Part shown: positions 44,101-53,044 of the stretch, piece by piece | Layout: every line of letters starts with the position of its first letter | Position numbering within the stretch: the first letter of the stretch is position 1 | NCBI RefSeq assembly: GCF_009604405.1 | Contig: NZ_WEGK01000003.1 | Coordinates: 575,114-639,113 of the forward strand | DNA length: 64,000 nucleotides | Reading direction: 5' to 3' | Source of the DNA: Nocardia macrotermitis | GTDB taxonomy: Bacteria; Actinomycetota; Actinomycetes; Mycobacteriales; Mycobacteriaceae | Program-made: the position numbers and the translations under genes | Notes under the pieces: generated by a model | Seen by the model: the letters and a program-made list of their open reading frames with translations, nothing else | The model's database searches: none | Told to the model about the DNA's origin: nothing

Positions 44101-44814
44101 ATGTCCTCGCCGGTGCGCGAACCGGGTGGTGTTAGGGTCGGACGCGTGGGGTCGGACGAGCCCTCGGGGCGAAACAGACGAGGTCCGTATGCGCCTACGC
44201 GTGCTCGGCGGGACGCAGTGGGGAGCGTGGCTCTCGAAATCGTCGACGAACTCGGCCACGAAGCGGTCACCACGGCACTGGTCGCCGAACGGTCCGGGAT
44301 CGCGAAGCCTGCGGTGCACTACCACTTCCCGACCCGCGACCACTTGTTGGTGGCAGCGCTGGAACGAATCGACCTCAGCGTGGACATCGACACCATCAAC
44401 AACATCGACGAACAGCCCGTCGAGTCAATCAATTTCGAGACGATCATCCCCCGCACCGGTGAACATGTGTTCAGCAGCGAGAAGCGGCTACGGCTGTATG
44501 TCTCGGTACACGGCCAGTCCGCGACTCCGGGCCATCCCGCCGCCGAGTACTTCACTCGACGGACCCGGCTGCAGCTCGCTCTGTTCACCAAGATTGTCGC
44601 CGCCCTGCAGGTCAGCGGCCGGGCCCACCCGGGCTTGGACCCGAGGACGACTGCCCAGCAGGTCATCGCGCATTGGGACGGTTTGGTCTTTCTCGGTATC
44701 CACGATCCCGGCTTCGATCTGGAGGCCGTGCTCCTCGACGGCATCCGCCGCATCGTCGGGCGCAACTGGGTCGATACCCTGGCCGCGTTGACCGCCACCG
44801 ACGCGGGCCTGTAA
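44101..44814 (+). CDS. TetR-family regulator
   Basis: Regulator of about 237 residues. After a basic 40-residue leader, the HTH reads AVGSVALEIVDELGHEAVTT then VAERSGIAKPAVHYHFPTRD, with VHYHF instead of the usual LYYHF. The C-terminal helical domain contains LYVSVHGQSATPGHPAAEYF. The ATG at 44101 with GAGGAG upstream is preferred; an ATG at 44068 is possible. It is convergent with another TetR gene 80 bases on. Candidate operators lie in the A/T-rich region before it. Confidence 0.88.
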   Translation: MSSPVREPGGVRVGRVGSDEPSGRNRRGPYAPTRARRDAVGSVALEIVDELGHEAVTTALVAERSGIAKPAVHYHFPTRDHLLVAALERIDLSVDIDTINNIDEQPVESINFETIIPRTGEHVFSSEKRLRLYVSVHGQSATPGHPAAEYFTRRTRLQLALFTKIVAALQVSGRAHPGLDPRTTAQQVIAHWDGLVFLGIHDPGFDLEAVLLDGIRRIVGRNWVDTLAALTATDAGL

Positions 44815-44894
44815 TCCACCCCCGTTGAAAGAGCAGGCTCGGCGGGTCCGGCGGGCGACGGAAGCGCGCGAGTCGTCGCGGCCCGGTACCGGAC

Positions 44895-45524
44895 TCAGCC
44901 GCGACGTGCGGTCAGGCCGTTGAGCACCAGGTCACCGAGCTCGGCGAAAGCATCACCGGCGGTGAAACCGGTGCTTCGTAGTAGCACGCCGGACTGAATG
45001 CCATCGATGGCCAGGGTGATCAGCTGGGCCGCGAAAGCACCGTCGACCTCGCGGAAAACATCCTGCCGGACGCCGTCCTCGATCATTTCCCGCACTCGCC
45101 GCGCCGCAGTATCCGAGTTCTGCCGGTAGATCGCGGCAGTCGGCCCGAAACCCACCATATCCGCGTAGAATGCCTGGCTCTGCGAACGCATGGCCGTTCC
45201 GACACCGGCCAGGTAAGTGGCGATCCGGCGACGCGGGTCCGATTCGGCCGCCACCACGGTCTCGATTTCCTCGGCGGCGCGTCCGAAGAACCGCTTCGTG
45301 ATCGTGATCACCAGCTGTTCCTTGCTGCCTGCCAGGCTGTAGAGGGTGGCCTTCGAGCAGTTCATTCGCTGAGCGAGGTCATTGACGGTCACACTCGTGA
45401 AACCGTCGCCGAGCAGGATGTGCTCCAGCTGTGCCATGAGCTCCTCACGCCGCGCCTCGTTCACCCGGGATCGACGAACACTCGGTCGCCGGGAGTCCTT
45501 TTCGGTGTCAGGCGCGTAAGGCAT
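44895..45524 (-). CDS. TetR-family regulator, divergent to SDR/ligase/hydratase operon
   Basis: Repressor of 209 residues with HTH LLGDGFTSVTVNDLAQRMNC followed by SKATLYSLAGSKEQLV (recognition helix) and a TetR_C-like domain (FYADMVGFGPTAAIYRQN). It is transcribed away from the SDR-ligase-hydratase operon that starts at 45657, and a GGTACT...AGTACC repeat lies between them. The operon is the probable target and an acyl-CoA the probable ligand. Start ATG at 45524 chosen from the family N-terminus; the ribosome site is weak. Confidence 0.88.
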   Translation of the reverse strand: MPYAPDTEKDSRRPSVRRSRVNEARREELMAQLEHILLGDGFTSVTVNDLAQRMNCSKATLYSLAGSKEQLVITITKRFFGRAAEEIETVVAAESDPRRRIATYLAGVGTAMRSQSQAFYADMVGFGPTAAIYRQNSDTAARRVREMIEDGVRQDVFREVDGAFAAQLITLAIDGIQSGVLLRSTGFTAGDAFAELGDLVLNGLTARRG

Positions 45525-45612
45525 GCGTCCGAGTTTGACACAGCGCATAGCCGGGCTCGGCGCACGGGAACGCCTGCCGCCTGCGGCGAGCTTGCTCGCA
45601 GGTACGTTAGCT

Positions 45613-45638
45613 GGTACTTTTTCAATCTAATTAGTACC
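45613..45638. promoter_or_regulatory. TetR operator candidate upstream of SDR operon
   Basis: Arms GGTACT (45613-45618) and AGTACC (45633-45638) flank 14 A/T-rich bases, 19 bases before the SDR start. A further GGTAC stands at 45601. The position fits a repressor site overlapping the promoter. Confidence 0.45.
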
Positions 45639-45656
45639 CAACGTGGGGGTTATGCC

Positions 45657-46415
45657 TTGAACCGGTTCATCAGTCAGGTTGTCGTCGTCACCGGCGGAGG
45701 GCAGGGACTCGGCGCTGCCATGGCGCACCGCTTCGCCGCGGAGGGCGCCACCGTGATCATCGGGGACGTCGACCTGCACACGGCCACGGCGCAGGCGGAC
45801 AGTCTGCGGGCCGAGTTCGGAGCCCCGGCCGAGGCCGTGGGCGTGGATGTCACTGATTCCGCTGCCGTCGGCGCGTGGATCGATGATGTGGCGGGCCGGC
45901 GCGGGCGGATCGACGTGCTGATCAACAACGCCGGGATCATCCGGGACAACCGTGTCACCGACATCAGCGATTCGGATTGGCGTGCGGTGCTGGATGTCTC
46001 CTTGAGCGGTAGCTTCTACTGTGCACGCGCCGCGATACCGCACATGCGCACTCGGAAGTACGGCCGCATCGTGTCCTTCAGCTCGATGAGCTGGCGAGGC
46101 AACTTCGGTCAGGCGAATTACGTTGCGGCCAAGGCCGGTATCGTCGGCCTGACCCGCACGCTCGCTCTCGAGACCGCTCGCGACGGCATCACCGCCAACG
46201 CCATCGCTCCCGGGCTGATCGAGACTCCGATGCTCGCCTCGATGAACGCCGCGGCGCGCGAGAAACTCGTCGCCAAGGTTCCCCAGCGAGTTACTGGGCA
46301 GCCCGCAGACATCGCCGAAGCCGCAGCGTTTCTCGCGGCGCCCGCCGCCGGCTATATCACCGGGATCGTTCTCGACGTCGACGGCGGCCTCGGCATCGGC
46401 TCGTCCATCCGATAA
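45657..46415 (+). CDS. FabG-like short-chain dehydrogenase
   Basis: SDR of 252 residues: Gly motif TGGGQGLGAAMAHR, NNAG strand, catalytic Ser in SFSSMSW and YVAAKAG with Tyr and Lys, then ANAIAPGLIETPM. Likely 3-hydroxyacyl-CoA or alcohol dehydrogenase. The first codon is a TTG at 45657 after GTGGGGG; no ATG is available before the Rossmann strand except far upstream out of context. It opens a three- to four-gene operon with a CoA ligase and a hydratase. Confidence 0.88.
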   Translation: MNRFISQVVVVTGGGQGLGAAMAHRFAAEGATVIIGDVDLHTATAQADSLRAEFGAPAEAVGVDVTDSAAVGAWIDDVAGRRGRIDVLINNAGIIRDNRVTDISDSDWRAVLDVSLSGSFYCARAAIPHMRTRKYGRIVSFSSMSWRGNFGQANYVAAKAGIVGLTRTLALETARDGITANAIAPGLIETPMLASMNAAAREKLVAKVPQRVTGQPADIAEAAAFLAAPAAGYITGIVLDVDGGLGIGSSIR

Positions 46416-46429
46416 CAGAGAGAGTAATC

Positions 46430-48058
46430 ATGAATCCCACCGTCGAGCGTCGAGTCCAGGAGATCCTGGACGTCTACTCAGCACCCGATGCCACCGTCGC
46501 CTGGTTGCTGTGTGACCGGCATCTGGCTGATCAGGTCGCGCTGACCGTGGTCGGGGACGACTTGTCGCCGGTCCGCTACACCTACGCGGACCTCGCCGAG
46601 TCCTCCCGGCGAGTGGCCCAGGTGCTGATCGAGTCCGGCGTCCGACGTGGTGATCGCGTGGCTGCGATCATGGGCAAGAGCGTCGATCTGGTGTCGGTTC
46701 TGCTCGGCATCTGGCGAATCGGTGCCGTGTACGTCCCGTTGTTCACCGCCTTCGCCGAGGAGGCGATCCGATCTCGGCTGGCCGACGCCGGCGTCGTCCT
46801 CGTGGTCGCCGACGAGGACCAACTGCACAAGGTACCGACGGGCAAGTGGCACATCATCGCCTCCGACCCCTCGGCCGGTGACGGGCTCCGAGCCCGGATG
46901 AACGCGGTCGTGCCGTACTCCGGGGAGTCGGTGGCGGTCGGCGGTGACGGTCCACTGGTCCACATGTTCACCTCCGGCACCACCGGGAAGCCGAAAGGCG
47001 TGGTCCACCCCGTCGGATACATCGCCGGGTGGCACGGATACCAGGAGTTCGCCCTCGGCGTTCAGCCCGACAGCACGTTCTGGTGCGGCGCCGACCCCGG
47101 GTGGGCCTACGGGCTGTACGCCGCGATCGTCGCGCCGCTGGCCACGGGCGTCCCGACCATCCTGCTGCGGGGCGGGTTCAGTGCCGCCTCGACCTGGGCC
47201 GTCATGGCCGATCTGCGGGTGACCGACTACACCGCCGCCCCGACGGTGTACCGGAGCCTGCGCGCGAGCGAAACGCCGGTACCCGGCAATCTCGCGCTGC
47301 GGCGTCTGTCCAGCGCCGGAGAACCTCTGACGCCGGAAGTCGGCGAATGGTCCATCGACGTGCTCGGGCTGCCGGTGCACGACCATTACGGTCAGACCGA
47401 ACTCGGTATGACGATCGGTTTTCCACACCACCCGGAGCTGCGTAAACCGGTAGTTGCCAACGCGATGGGAGTCGCACTTCCCGGATGGCGCATGACCGTC
47501 CTGCGCCGCGACGAAGACATAGCCGCGGACGCCGGCGACATCGGCCGGCTCGCCGTCGTACTCGCCGACAGCCCCTTCATGACGTTCTCCGGATACGCCG
47601 GGACCGATGCCGCCGCCGCACGGTTCGTCGGAAATGGAGGTGAACGGTATTTCGTCACCGGCGATACCGCCTCCCTCGGCGCGGACGGTGTCATCCGCTT
47701 CTCCTCGCGCGACGACGACGTCATCATCATGGCCGGGTACCGCATCGGTCCCTTCGACGTCGAGTCCACGCTGCTGCGCCATCCGGCGGTGGTCGAGGCG
47801 GCAGTGATCGCCGCGCCCGATCCCGTACGCGGCGAAGCGGTCGAAGCATTCGTCGTCCTGGTCCCCGGGACCACCGGTGACGCCGAACTGGTCAGCGCCC
47901 TCCAACGGTGGGTGAAAGACAACTACGCCGCCCACGCCTACCCGCGGCGAATCCATTTCGTTGCCACGCTCCCCAAGACCCCGAGCGGGAAGATCCAGCG
48001 CGCCGAGCTCCGCCGGCAACGTCGTAAAGCTCTACCGCTGGGTGAGGGCGCATCGTGA
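46430..48058 (+). CDS. AMP-dependent acyl-CoA synthetase (AcsA-like)
   Basis: ANL ligase of 542 residues with MFTSGTTGKPKGVVHPVG, DHYGQTELGM, YFVTGDTASLG and LPKTPSGKIQRAEL. The sequence around WCGADPGWAYGLYAAI is typical of acetyl/propionyl and medium-chain synthetases. It lies 14 bases after the SDR and overlaps the hydratase start, so activation, hydration and oxidation of one acid can be encoded together. Substrate size is not readable. Confidence 0.9.
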   Translation: MNPTVERRVQEILDVYSAPDATVAWLLCDRHLADQVALTVVGDDLSPVRYTYADLAESSRRVAQVLIESGVRRGDRVAAIMGKSVDLVSVLLGIWRIGAVYVPLFTAFAEEAIRSRLADAGVVLVVADEDQLHKVPTGKWHIIASDPSAGDGLRARMNAVVPYSGESVAVGGDGPLVHMFTSGTTGKPKGVVHPVGYIAGWHGYQEFALGVQPDSTFWCGADPGWAYGLYAAIVAPLATGVPTILLRGGFSAASTWAVMADLRVTDYTAAPTVYRSLRASETPVPGNLALRRLSSAGEPLTPEVGEWSIDVLGLPVHDHYGQTELGMTIGFPHHPELRKPVVANAMGVALPGWRMTVLRRDEDIAADAGDIGRLAVVLADSPFMTFSGYAGTDAAAARFVGNGGERYFVTGDTASLGADGVIRFSSRDDDVIIMAGYRIGPFDVESTLLRHPAVVEAAVIAAPDPVRGEAVEAFVVLVPGTTGDAELVSALQRWVKDNYAAHAYPRRIHFVATLPKTPSGKIQRAELRRQRRKALPLGEGAS

Positions 48059-48933
48059 AAAATACTGTGCCACCGATCATTACCAACCAGAACGGCCCCG
48101 TGCGGACATTGGTACTGAACCGGCCGCACCGGCGAAATGCGCTGAACCGCGACCTGATCGCAGCGCTGGACCGAGCCCTCACCGAGGCCGAGGCGGACCT
48201 GGACACTCGCTGTCTCGTCCTCGCAGGAGCGGGCAAAAGCTTCTGCGCCGGCGCGGATTTGGAGTATTTTCTGAGCTTGGACGCCGACGGCAGTAACCCG
48301 CTCGAGTTCCTGCGCACCGTATCGGCTGTGGTGAAACGCCTCGAAACGAGCGCGCTGCCGGTGGTGGCAGCGCTACACGGTCATGCTGTGGCCGGAGGCC
48401 TGGAGCTGGCGCTGGCCTGCGATGTGGTCGTTGCGGCCGAGTCGACTCTGATCGGAGACGGCCACATTCGGAACAATCTGGTACCCGGCGCCGGTTCCAG
48501 CGTGCGCTTGCCACGAAAGGTCGGCGACTCGATGGCTCGCTGGCTCGCGCTGACCGGGACGCTGCTGCCCGCGGCCGAACTCATCGGCACCGGCTGGTTG
48601 CACGCGGTGGTACCCGACGAGCAACTCACCGATGCCGCGCAGACGGCCGCGAATCAACTGGCCGGAAACAGCGGACCTGCGCAATCCGCGTTCAAGTCGT
48701 TGCTGTTCGAGCTGACCTCCTTGGACGCGAACCATGGGCTCGCCCACGAGCTGGACGCATTCCGAGACCACTGGAAATCGACCGACGTACCGGCGGCGCT
48801 GAAAGCCTTTCTCGGGCGCCGCACCGATACCTTCATCGCCGACCACGGCCGAGATGCGCGCCTCGGCCTGTCCGGACAGGCAGGGCGGCCGATGGACGAC
48901 AAGAGTTCGTCTTCCCCTCCGGTTAGGGAGTAA
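48055..48933 (+). CDS. Enoyl-CoA hydratase/isomerase
   Basis: Crotonase-fold protein of 292 residues with SFCAGADLEYFL, HGHAVAGGLELALACDVVV and a VPGAGSSVRLPRKVG segment. The site that usually has Glu (PExG) reads PGAG, so hydratase chemistry may be altered or absent. Start GTG at 48055 overlaps the ligase stop (GTGA). The C-terminal 30 residues are variable. It is the third gene of the operon. Confidence 0.85.
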   Translation: MKNTVPPIITNQNGPVRTLVLNRPHRRNALNRDLIAALDRALTEAEADLDTRCLVLAGAGKSFCAGADLEYFLSLDADGSNPLEFLRTVSAVVKRLETSALPVVAALHGHAVAGGLELALACDVVVAAESTLIGDGHIRNNLVPGAGSSVRLPRKVGDSMARWLALTGTLLPAAELIGTGWLHAVVPDEQLTDAAQTAANQLAGNSGPAQSAFKSLLFELTSLDANHGLAHELDAFRDHWKSTDVPAALKAFLGRRTDTFIADHGRDARLGLSGQAGRPMDDKSSSSPPVRE

Positions 48934-48936
48934 CTG

Positions 48937-49518
48937 ATGGCCGTGTTCGATTCATTCGGCGGGACCGGTATCGATCTGCCACGGGTTCCGGCGCTCCCGT
49001 GGCCGAGCCCCGCGAAGTATCGCCTCGACGTGGTGGCCACCGACGTCCTCGATGTCATCGAGCACGCTGGTGGCTGGCTGTTCGACCGGGGCATGGCCGG
49101 GTGGGAGGTCAGGGTGCTGATCCCGCGCGGCTGCGACGCTCGGCCGTTGCGCATCCTCGGCGCCCAGGTGTTCAACCTGGGCCTGGTCTCGGATGTTTGC
49201 GTGGTGGGGCATATGCCGCAAGCACTGGCGATGGCCGCGAGCATTGACCTGCGAGAGCCCCGGACACGCCGAAGGCTGGTGAGCGCCTGGGGGCATCGGG
49301 CAACCGAGGTGGTGATGTGGGGTGCGCCATGGCCGCCCTCGGACGGTCGTGAGGTGATACCGGTGCGGTACGCGCTCAGCGCCGCCGCGCGGGTGTTCAA
49401 GGCCCACGCAATCGCCGCCGTGGCGGGCACCGTCACTGATGTTGCCGCCACCGAGGCGTTCTTCCGGTCGGGCTTCACGGGTCCGTCTCCCGGCACTGAC
49501 CTGCAACCGGTTTCCTGA
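48937..49518 (+). CDS. Hypothetical protein of the hydratase operon
   Basis: Soluble protein of 193 residues starting three bases after the hydratase stop. It is alpha/beta in appearance with VIEHAGGWLFDRGMAGWEV, VLIPRGCDARPLRILGAQVF and VMWGAPWPPSDG, but shows no catalytic signature I know. The GGGAG just before and the tight spacing support a real gene. Its placement in the operon suggests a link with the acyl-CoA pathway. Confidence 0.6.
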   Translation: MAVFDSFGGTGIDLPRVPALPWPSPAKYRLDVVATDVLDVIEHAGGWLFDRGMAGWEVRVLIPRGCDARPLRILGAQVFNLGLVSDVCVVGHMPQALAMAASIDLREPRTRRRLVSAWGHRATEVVMWGAPWPPSDGREVIPVRYALSAAARVFKAHAIAAVAGTVTDVAATEAFFRSGFTGPSPGTDLQPVS

Positions 49519-49619
49519 GCCCTTTCGTTCGTCGATCCATCCCACAGCGACGCCGGACCGACGAGCGAACGGATCTTCGGCGGCGTGTGCCGTTCACACA
49601 CTAGACGGGAGGACAGGCA

Positions 49620-50003
49620 ATGGATTCCGGCCAACCGAACCACAAGCCCAACGCGATATGCCTCGTACGTGCGGAAGTGTCCGGCCCCAACGCGCCACGA
49701 CACGCGATGGAGGTCCAGCGTCATGCAGAACAACTCGGCTACCTGCCTCTCTACACAGTGCGGCCGCCGGTCGACGCCGCCGATCCGGTCGGCTACGCGC
49801 TGGCACTCGCCGCCAGCCTGAACGTCGATGCGATGGTGGTCTACGACCTGGAGACGGTCGGCAACACTCCGAGCCGGGTACGCGAGATGTTCGACCTCGA
49901 AACGGTCTGTCCCCCAGCGACATGGGCGGCGAGCCGGCCCGGCTTCGCCGACCCTGAACACTTACGTTTGCAGCAGCCGCTCACCGTCGCCACAGCGCAC
50001 TAG
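49620..50003 (+). CDS. Small Nocardia-type hypothetical protein
   Basis: Protein of 127 residues with the blocks AMEVQRHAEQLGYLPLYTVR, DPVGYALALAASLNVDAMVV, YDLETVG and a closing FDLETVCPPATWA. Small proteins with this Rossmann-like layout recur, as I recall, in Nocardia genomes, often several per genome; the general layout recalls the N-terminal strand-helix units of resolvases, but no catalytic Ser is present. GGGAGG precedes its ATG. Function unknown. Confidence 0.6.
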   Translation: MDSGQPNHKPNAICLVRAEVSGPNAPRHAMEVQRHAEQLGYLPLYTVRPPVDAADPVGYALALAASLNVDAMVVYDLETVGNTPSRVREMFDLETVCPPATWAASRPGFADPEHLRLQQPLTVATAH

Positions 50004-50189
50004 ATTATGCAGCAGCACGTGCAGTGCCGTGCCGCCGAATGCCCGCGCGTACTGCCACCTGGTCCGCGACGGCAAGATCGTCTCGCCAGTCGAGAGCCCT
50101 CGCGAACGGGCAGCTGCTCGCGGCCTGAGGTTCCGGCCGCGGCGCACCAACGACACTCCGCTTCCGGATGGGGTAACCAGGAGATCCTG

Positions 50190-50345
50190 CTCGCCGATCA
50201 CCGGGCCGACAGCGACGGCCGGGTCGAAAGGGTCGCCGATCTTGGCTGATTCGACCGCTGCGACGAACTTCTCCAGGAAACGGTCGTAGACCGATTCGTG
50301 GACCAGTATGCGGCTCGCGCAGGCGCAACTCTGGCCCGACTGCAT
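50190..50345 (-). pseudogene. Aldehyde dehydrogenase fragment
   Basis: Minus-strand text SGQSCACASRILVHESVYDR then FLEKFVAAVESAKIGDPFDP matches the catalytic-Cys region (GQxC) and following helix of NAD-dependent aldehyde dehydrogenases. After GPVIGEQ the similarity ends, and the N-terminal half is absent: an insertion sequence begins 45 bases upstream of the fragment. The protein cannot be functional. Confidence 0.75.
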
Positions 50346-50389
50346 GAGCGGGCCCTGATGCGCCGATATGTCGGCGGAACGTGAAAAAT

Positions 50390-52122
50390 GGATCTGGCAC
50401 AGACTTCGTGATTGGCCCGTTCGGGATGCGAAGGGGCGGTTGTTAGTTCATCATGTCGCGGGTGTTCTGATCTTGATCCGATGAAGGTTCTGTTCCCGCA
50501 TCTGGACGGTCTGCGGATCGAGGTGATCCGCGCGGCGGGTTCGACGGTGCGTATCGAGGCTGCCACCGGCGATGGCCCTGTCTGCTGTCCTGGTTGCGGG
50601 ATGCCGTCCGACCGAGTCCACAGCCGTTACCGGCGGAGGTTGTCGGACACCTCGATCACCGGCCGCGAGGTCCTGATCGGATTACAGGTCCGCAGGTTGT
50701 TTTGCGGCAACTCAGATTGCGGCAGAACAACTTTCGCCGAACAGGTCCCGCAACTGGCCGCCAGGTACGCTCGCCGCACACTGATCCTGCAGCGGGCGTT
50801 GTGCGCGGTCGCGTTGGCACTGGGTGGCCGCGCGGGAGCGCGGCTGACCCGGCAGCTGGCCGCGACGGTGAGCCGGATGACGTTGCTGCGCCAGATCCGG
50901 GCGTTGTCCGATCCTGTGCACCCGATCCCGCGGGTGCTGGGCGTGGACGACTTTGCCCTGCGCCGCGGGCACCATTACGGAACGATCCTGATCGACATGC
51001 AGACCCGCCGTCCGATCGAGGTCCTGGACGACCGGACCGCCGACACTCTTGCGGCCTGGTTGCGGGCCCATCCGGGCGTGGAGATCGTCTGTCGTGACCG
51101 CGCCGGCGCTTACGCCGAAGGCGCTGCGGCGGGAGCACCGGACGCGGTGCAGGTCGCCGATCGCTGGCACATCTGGCACAACCTCGGCGAGGCGGTCGAA
51201 CGCGCTGTGGCACGCCACCGCGCCGGCCTGCCCGCCGCGGTCACCGTCCCCGAACCGCAGGACCGACCTGACATCGCCGCAGTTGCCGCCGAAATCCTCC
51301 CGGGACCGGTCGCGCCCGGCGAACGGCAGGATCGCACCGCGGTGCGCACCCGCCAGCGCTGGACCGAGGTTCACGTATTGCTGGCCCAGGGCACGAGCAT
51401 CCTTGCAATCAGCCGCGAGCTGGGCTTGTCCCGCGGCACCACACGCCGCTTTGCCCGCGCCGAGTCGGTCGACGAGCTGCTGGTCAACAATCGCCTCGGA
51501 TATCGAGTCAGCGTTCTCGAGGCATACAAGCCCGATCTGCATCGGCGGTGGACCGAGGGATGCACCAACGCGACCCAGCTGTTCCAGGAGATCAAGGCCC
51601 GCGGCTACCAAGGCAGCGAGAAGCTGGTGCGCAACTACGTGCAACCCTTCCGCGCCCTCACACACGTCCCGGTCGCGCCGGCCAGGCCACCAACTGTCCG
51701 CAAAGTCGTCAGCTGGATCATGACCAACCCAGACACCCTCGCTGCCGAACACCGGACCAGCCTCGACTCGATCCTCGCAGTCAGCCCGGAACTGGCCGCG
51801 CTGACCGGACACGTCCGGGCGTTCGCCGACATCATGGGCCAGCGGCGCGGGCAGGACCTCGAACGGTGGATGGCCGCGGTCGATGCCGACGACCAGCCCG
51901 CGCTGCACTCGTTCGTGCGCGGCTTACGCCGCGACCAGGACGCGGTCACCGCCGGACTGACCATGTCCTGGAGCAGCGGAACGGTCGAAGGCCACGTCAA
52001 CCGCATCAAGATGCTCAAACGCCAAATGTTCGGCCGCGCGAAAACCGACCTACTCCGCAAGCGAATCCTGTTGAGCGACTGACCAATCCGATCTCACGAT
52101 TCACGAAATTTGTGCCAGATCC
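50390..52122. mobile_element. ISL3-family insertion sequence
   Basis: A 1733-bp element bounded by inverted repeats: the left begins GGATCTGGCACAGACTTCGT at 50390 and the right, read inward from 52122, begins GGATCTGGCACAAATTTCGT; about 22 of 26 positions match. One intact transposase gene fills the centre. The eight bases outside each end differ (TGAAAAAT and CCGATTGG), so no target duplication is present, although ISL3 elements usually make one. Confidence 0.85.
50481..52082 (+). CDS. ISL3-family transposase
   Basis: DDE transposase of 533 residues. The N-terminal zinc-finger region has CCPGCGMPSDRVHSRYRRR and CGNSDCGRTTF; the catalytic part has LGVDDFALRRGHHYGTILID (first Asp), VCRDRAGAYAEGA (second Asp) with VADRWHIWHNL, and SSGTVEGHVNRIKMLKRQMF (Glu), so the triad is complete. 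An internal HTH (ISRELGLSRGTTRRF) is visible. I start at the ATG at 50481, the family N-terminus. Probably active. Confidence 0.93.
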   Translation: MKVLFPHLDGLRIEVIRAAGSTVRIEAATGDGPVCCPGCGMPSDRVHSRYRRRLSDTSITGREVLIGLQVRRLFCGNSDCGRTTFAEQVPQLAARYARRTLILQRALCAVALALGGRAGARLTRQLAATVSRMTLLRQIRALSDPVHPIPRVLGVDDFALRRGHHYGTILIDMQTRRPIEVLDDRTADTLAAWLRAHPGVEIVCRDRAGAYAEGAAAGAPDAVQVADRWHIWHNLGEAVERAVARHRAGLPAAVTVPEPQDRPDIAAVAAEILPGPVAPGERQDRTAVRTRQRWTEVHVLLAQGTSILAISRELGLSRGTTRRFARAESVDELLVNNRLGYRVSVLEAYKPDLHRRWTEGCTNATQLFQEIKARGYQGSEKLVRNYVQPFRALTHVPVAPARPPTVRKVVSWIMTNPDTLAAEHRTSLDSILAVSPELAALTGHVRAFADIMGQRRGQDLERWMAAVDADDQPALHSFVRGLRRDQDAVTAGLTMSWSSGTVEGHVNRIKMLKRQMFGRAKTDLLRKRILLSD

Positions 52123-52195
52123 CCGATTGGCGTTCCGTTGACACGATATGCTAGCCGCGCGATCGAGATCGGCATCGTCGAATATGAGGGTTGTA

Positions 52196-53044
52196 TCATC
52201 GGCCTGCTCCCGACGTTTCGTCGTTCGCGGCCGGTTCGCCGAGGAGACGGGGCTTTACCTCGGCGACAGCCTGATTCAGGTGCGAGGCCTTCGGCCATCC
52301 GGAATAGACGGCCACCTGCCCGATCAGCTCATCCATCTCAGCGAGGGACACGTCTCCGCTCTGCAGCGCCGCGTAGACGTGGGAGAGGATCGGTATCGGC
52401 GCGTCCTGGAAACCAACACACGCGACGGTGATCAATCGGCGTTCTTTCATTCCCAGGCCCGGACGTAGCCACATCTCACCGAAGACGAAGTTGAGAATTC
52501 CCGCGCCTTGATACGGATTGTCCCGGCCGGGCGCGAAGTCCAGGCAGTTGATAGTGCGGAACGATTCCTCACCGGTAGCGAGCCGATCTTGCGGATCGCT
52601 GGGAGTGGCCAGTGGCAACAACGGTTGCGGCGGTGGGACCTCGGTGCCGCGATCACGGTGGATGCGTTCCCACTGTCGATCGACGACACCGTTGAAGCGC
52701 GAGGCTTTGGGCCAGCCCGCGTAGACGGCGAAATGTAGGACCGTTTCCTGCATTTCGGTGATGGAGATATCACCGCTGTTGAGTGCGGCGTACACGTGGT
52801 CCGCCAGGTCGGGCTCGTAGTCGGCGTGGGCAAGACAGGCCAGGGTGACAAAGCGGCGGTCGCGGCGGCTCAGTGCGGGACGGGTCCAGACCTGGCCGAA
52901 GACGAAGTCGATGAGGCGGGTCGTCGTCGGAGCCGTGCCCTCGGGCGGAGCGAAGGTCATGACCTCGGCGAACTCGCGTCGTCCTCGCCCCGAATCCGCT
53001 TCGTGATCGGACTTCTCATTGCCGGTGTTCGTGTCGGTTGTCAT
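52196..53044 (-). CDS. Tandem carboxymuconolactone decarboxylase-like (CMD) protein
   Basis: Protein of 282 residues made of two CMD/AhpD-like halves: the first includes SRRDRRFVTLACLAHADYEP and FAVYAGWPKASRFNGVV; the second includes MKERRLITVACVGFQDAPIP and VAVYSGWPKASHLNQAV. Neither half has the CxxC pair of AhpD peroxidases, so decarboxylase/isomerase-type chemistry on a ring or lactone acid is more likely. The ATG overlaps the stop of the upstream SDR (ATGA). It is the last gene of the minus-strand group beside the ISL3 element. Confidence 0.85.
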   Translation of the reverse strand: MTTDTNTGNEKSDHEADSGRGRREFAEVMTFAPPEGTAPTTTRLIDFVFGQVWTRPALSRRDRRFVTLACLAHADYEPDLADHVYAALNSGDISITEMQETVLHFAVYAGWPKASRFNGVVDRQWERIHRDRGTEVPPPQPLLPLATPSDPQDRLATGEESFRTINCLDFAPGRDNPYQGAGILNFVFGEMWLRPGLGMKERRLITVACVGFQDAPIPILSHVYAALQSGDVSLAEMDELIGQVAVYSGWPKASHLNQAVAEVKPRLLGEPAANDETSGAGR

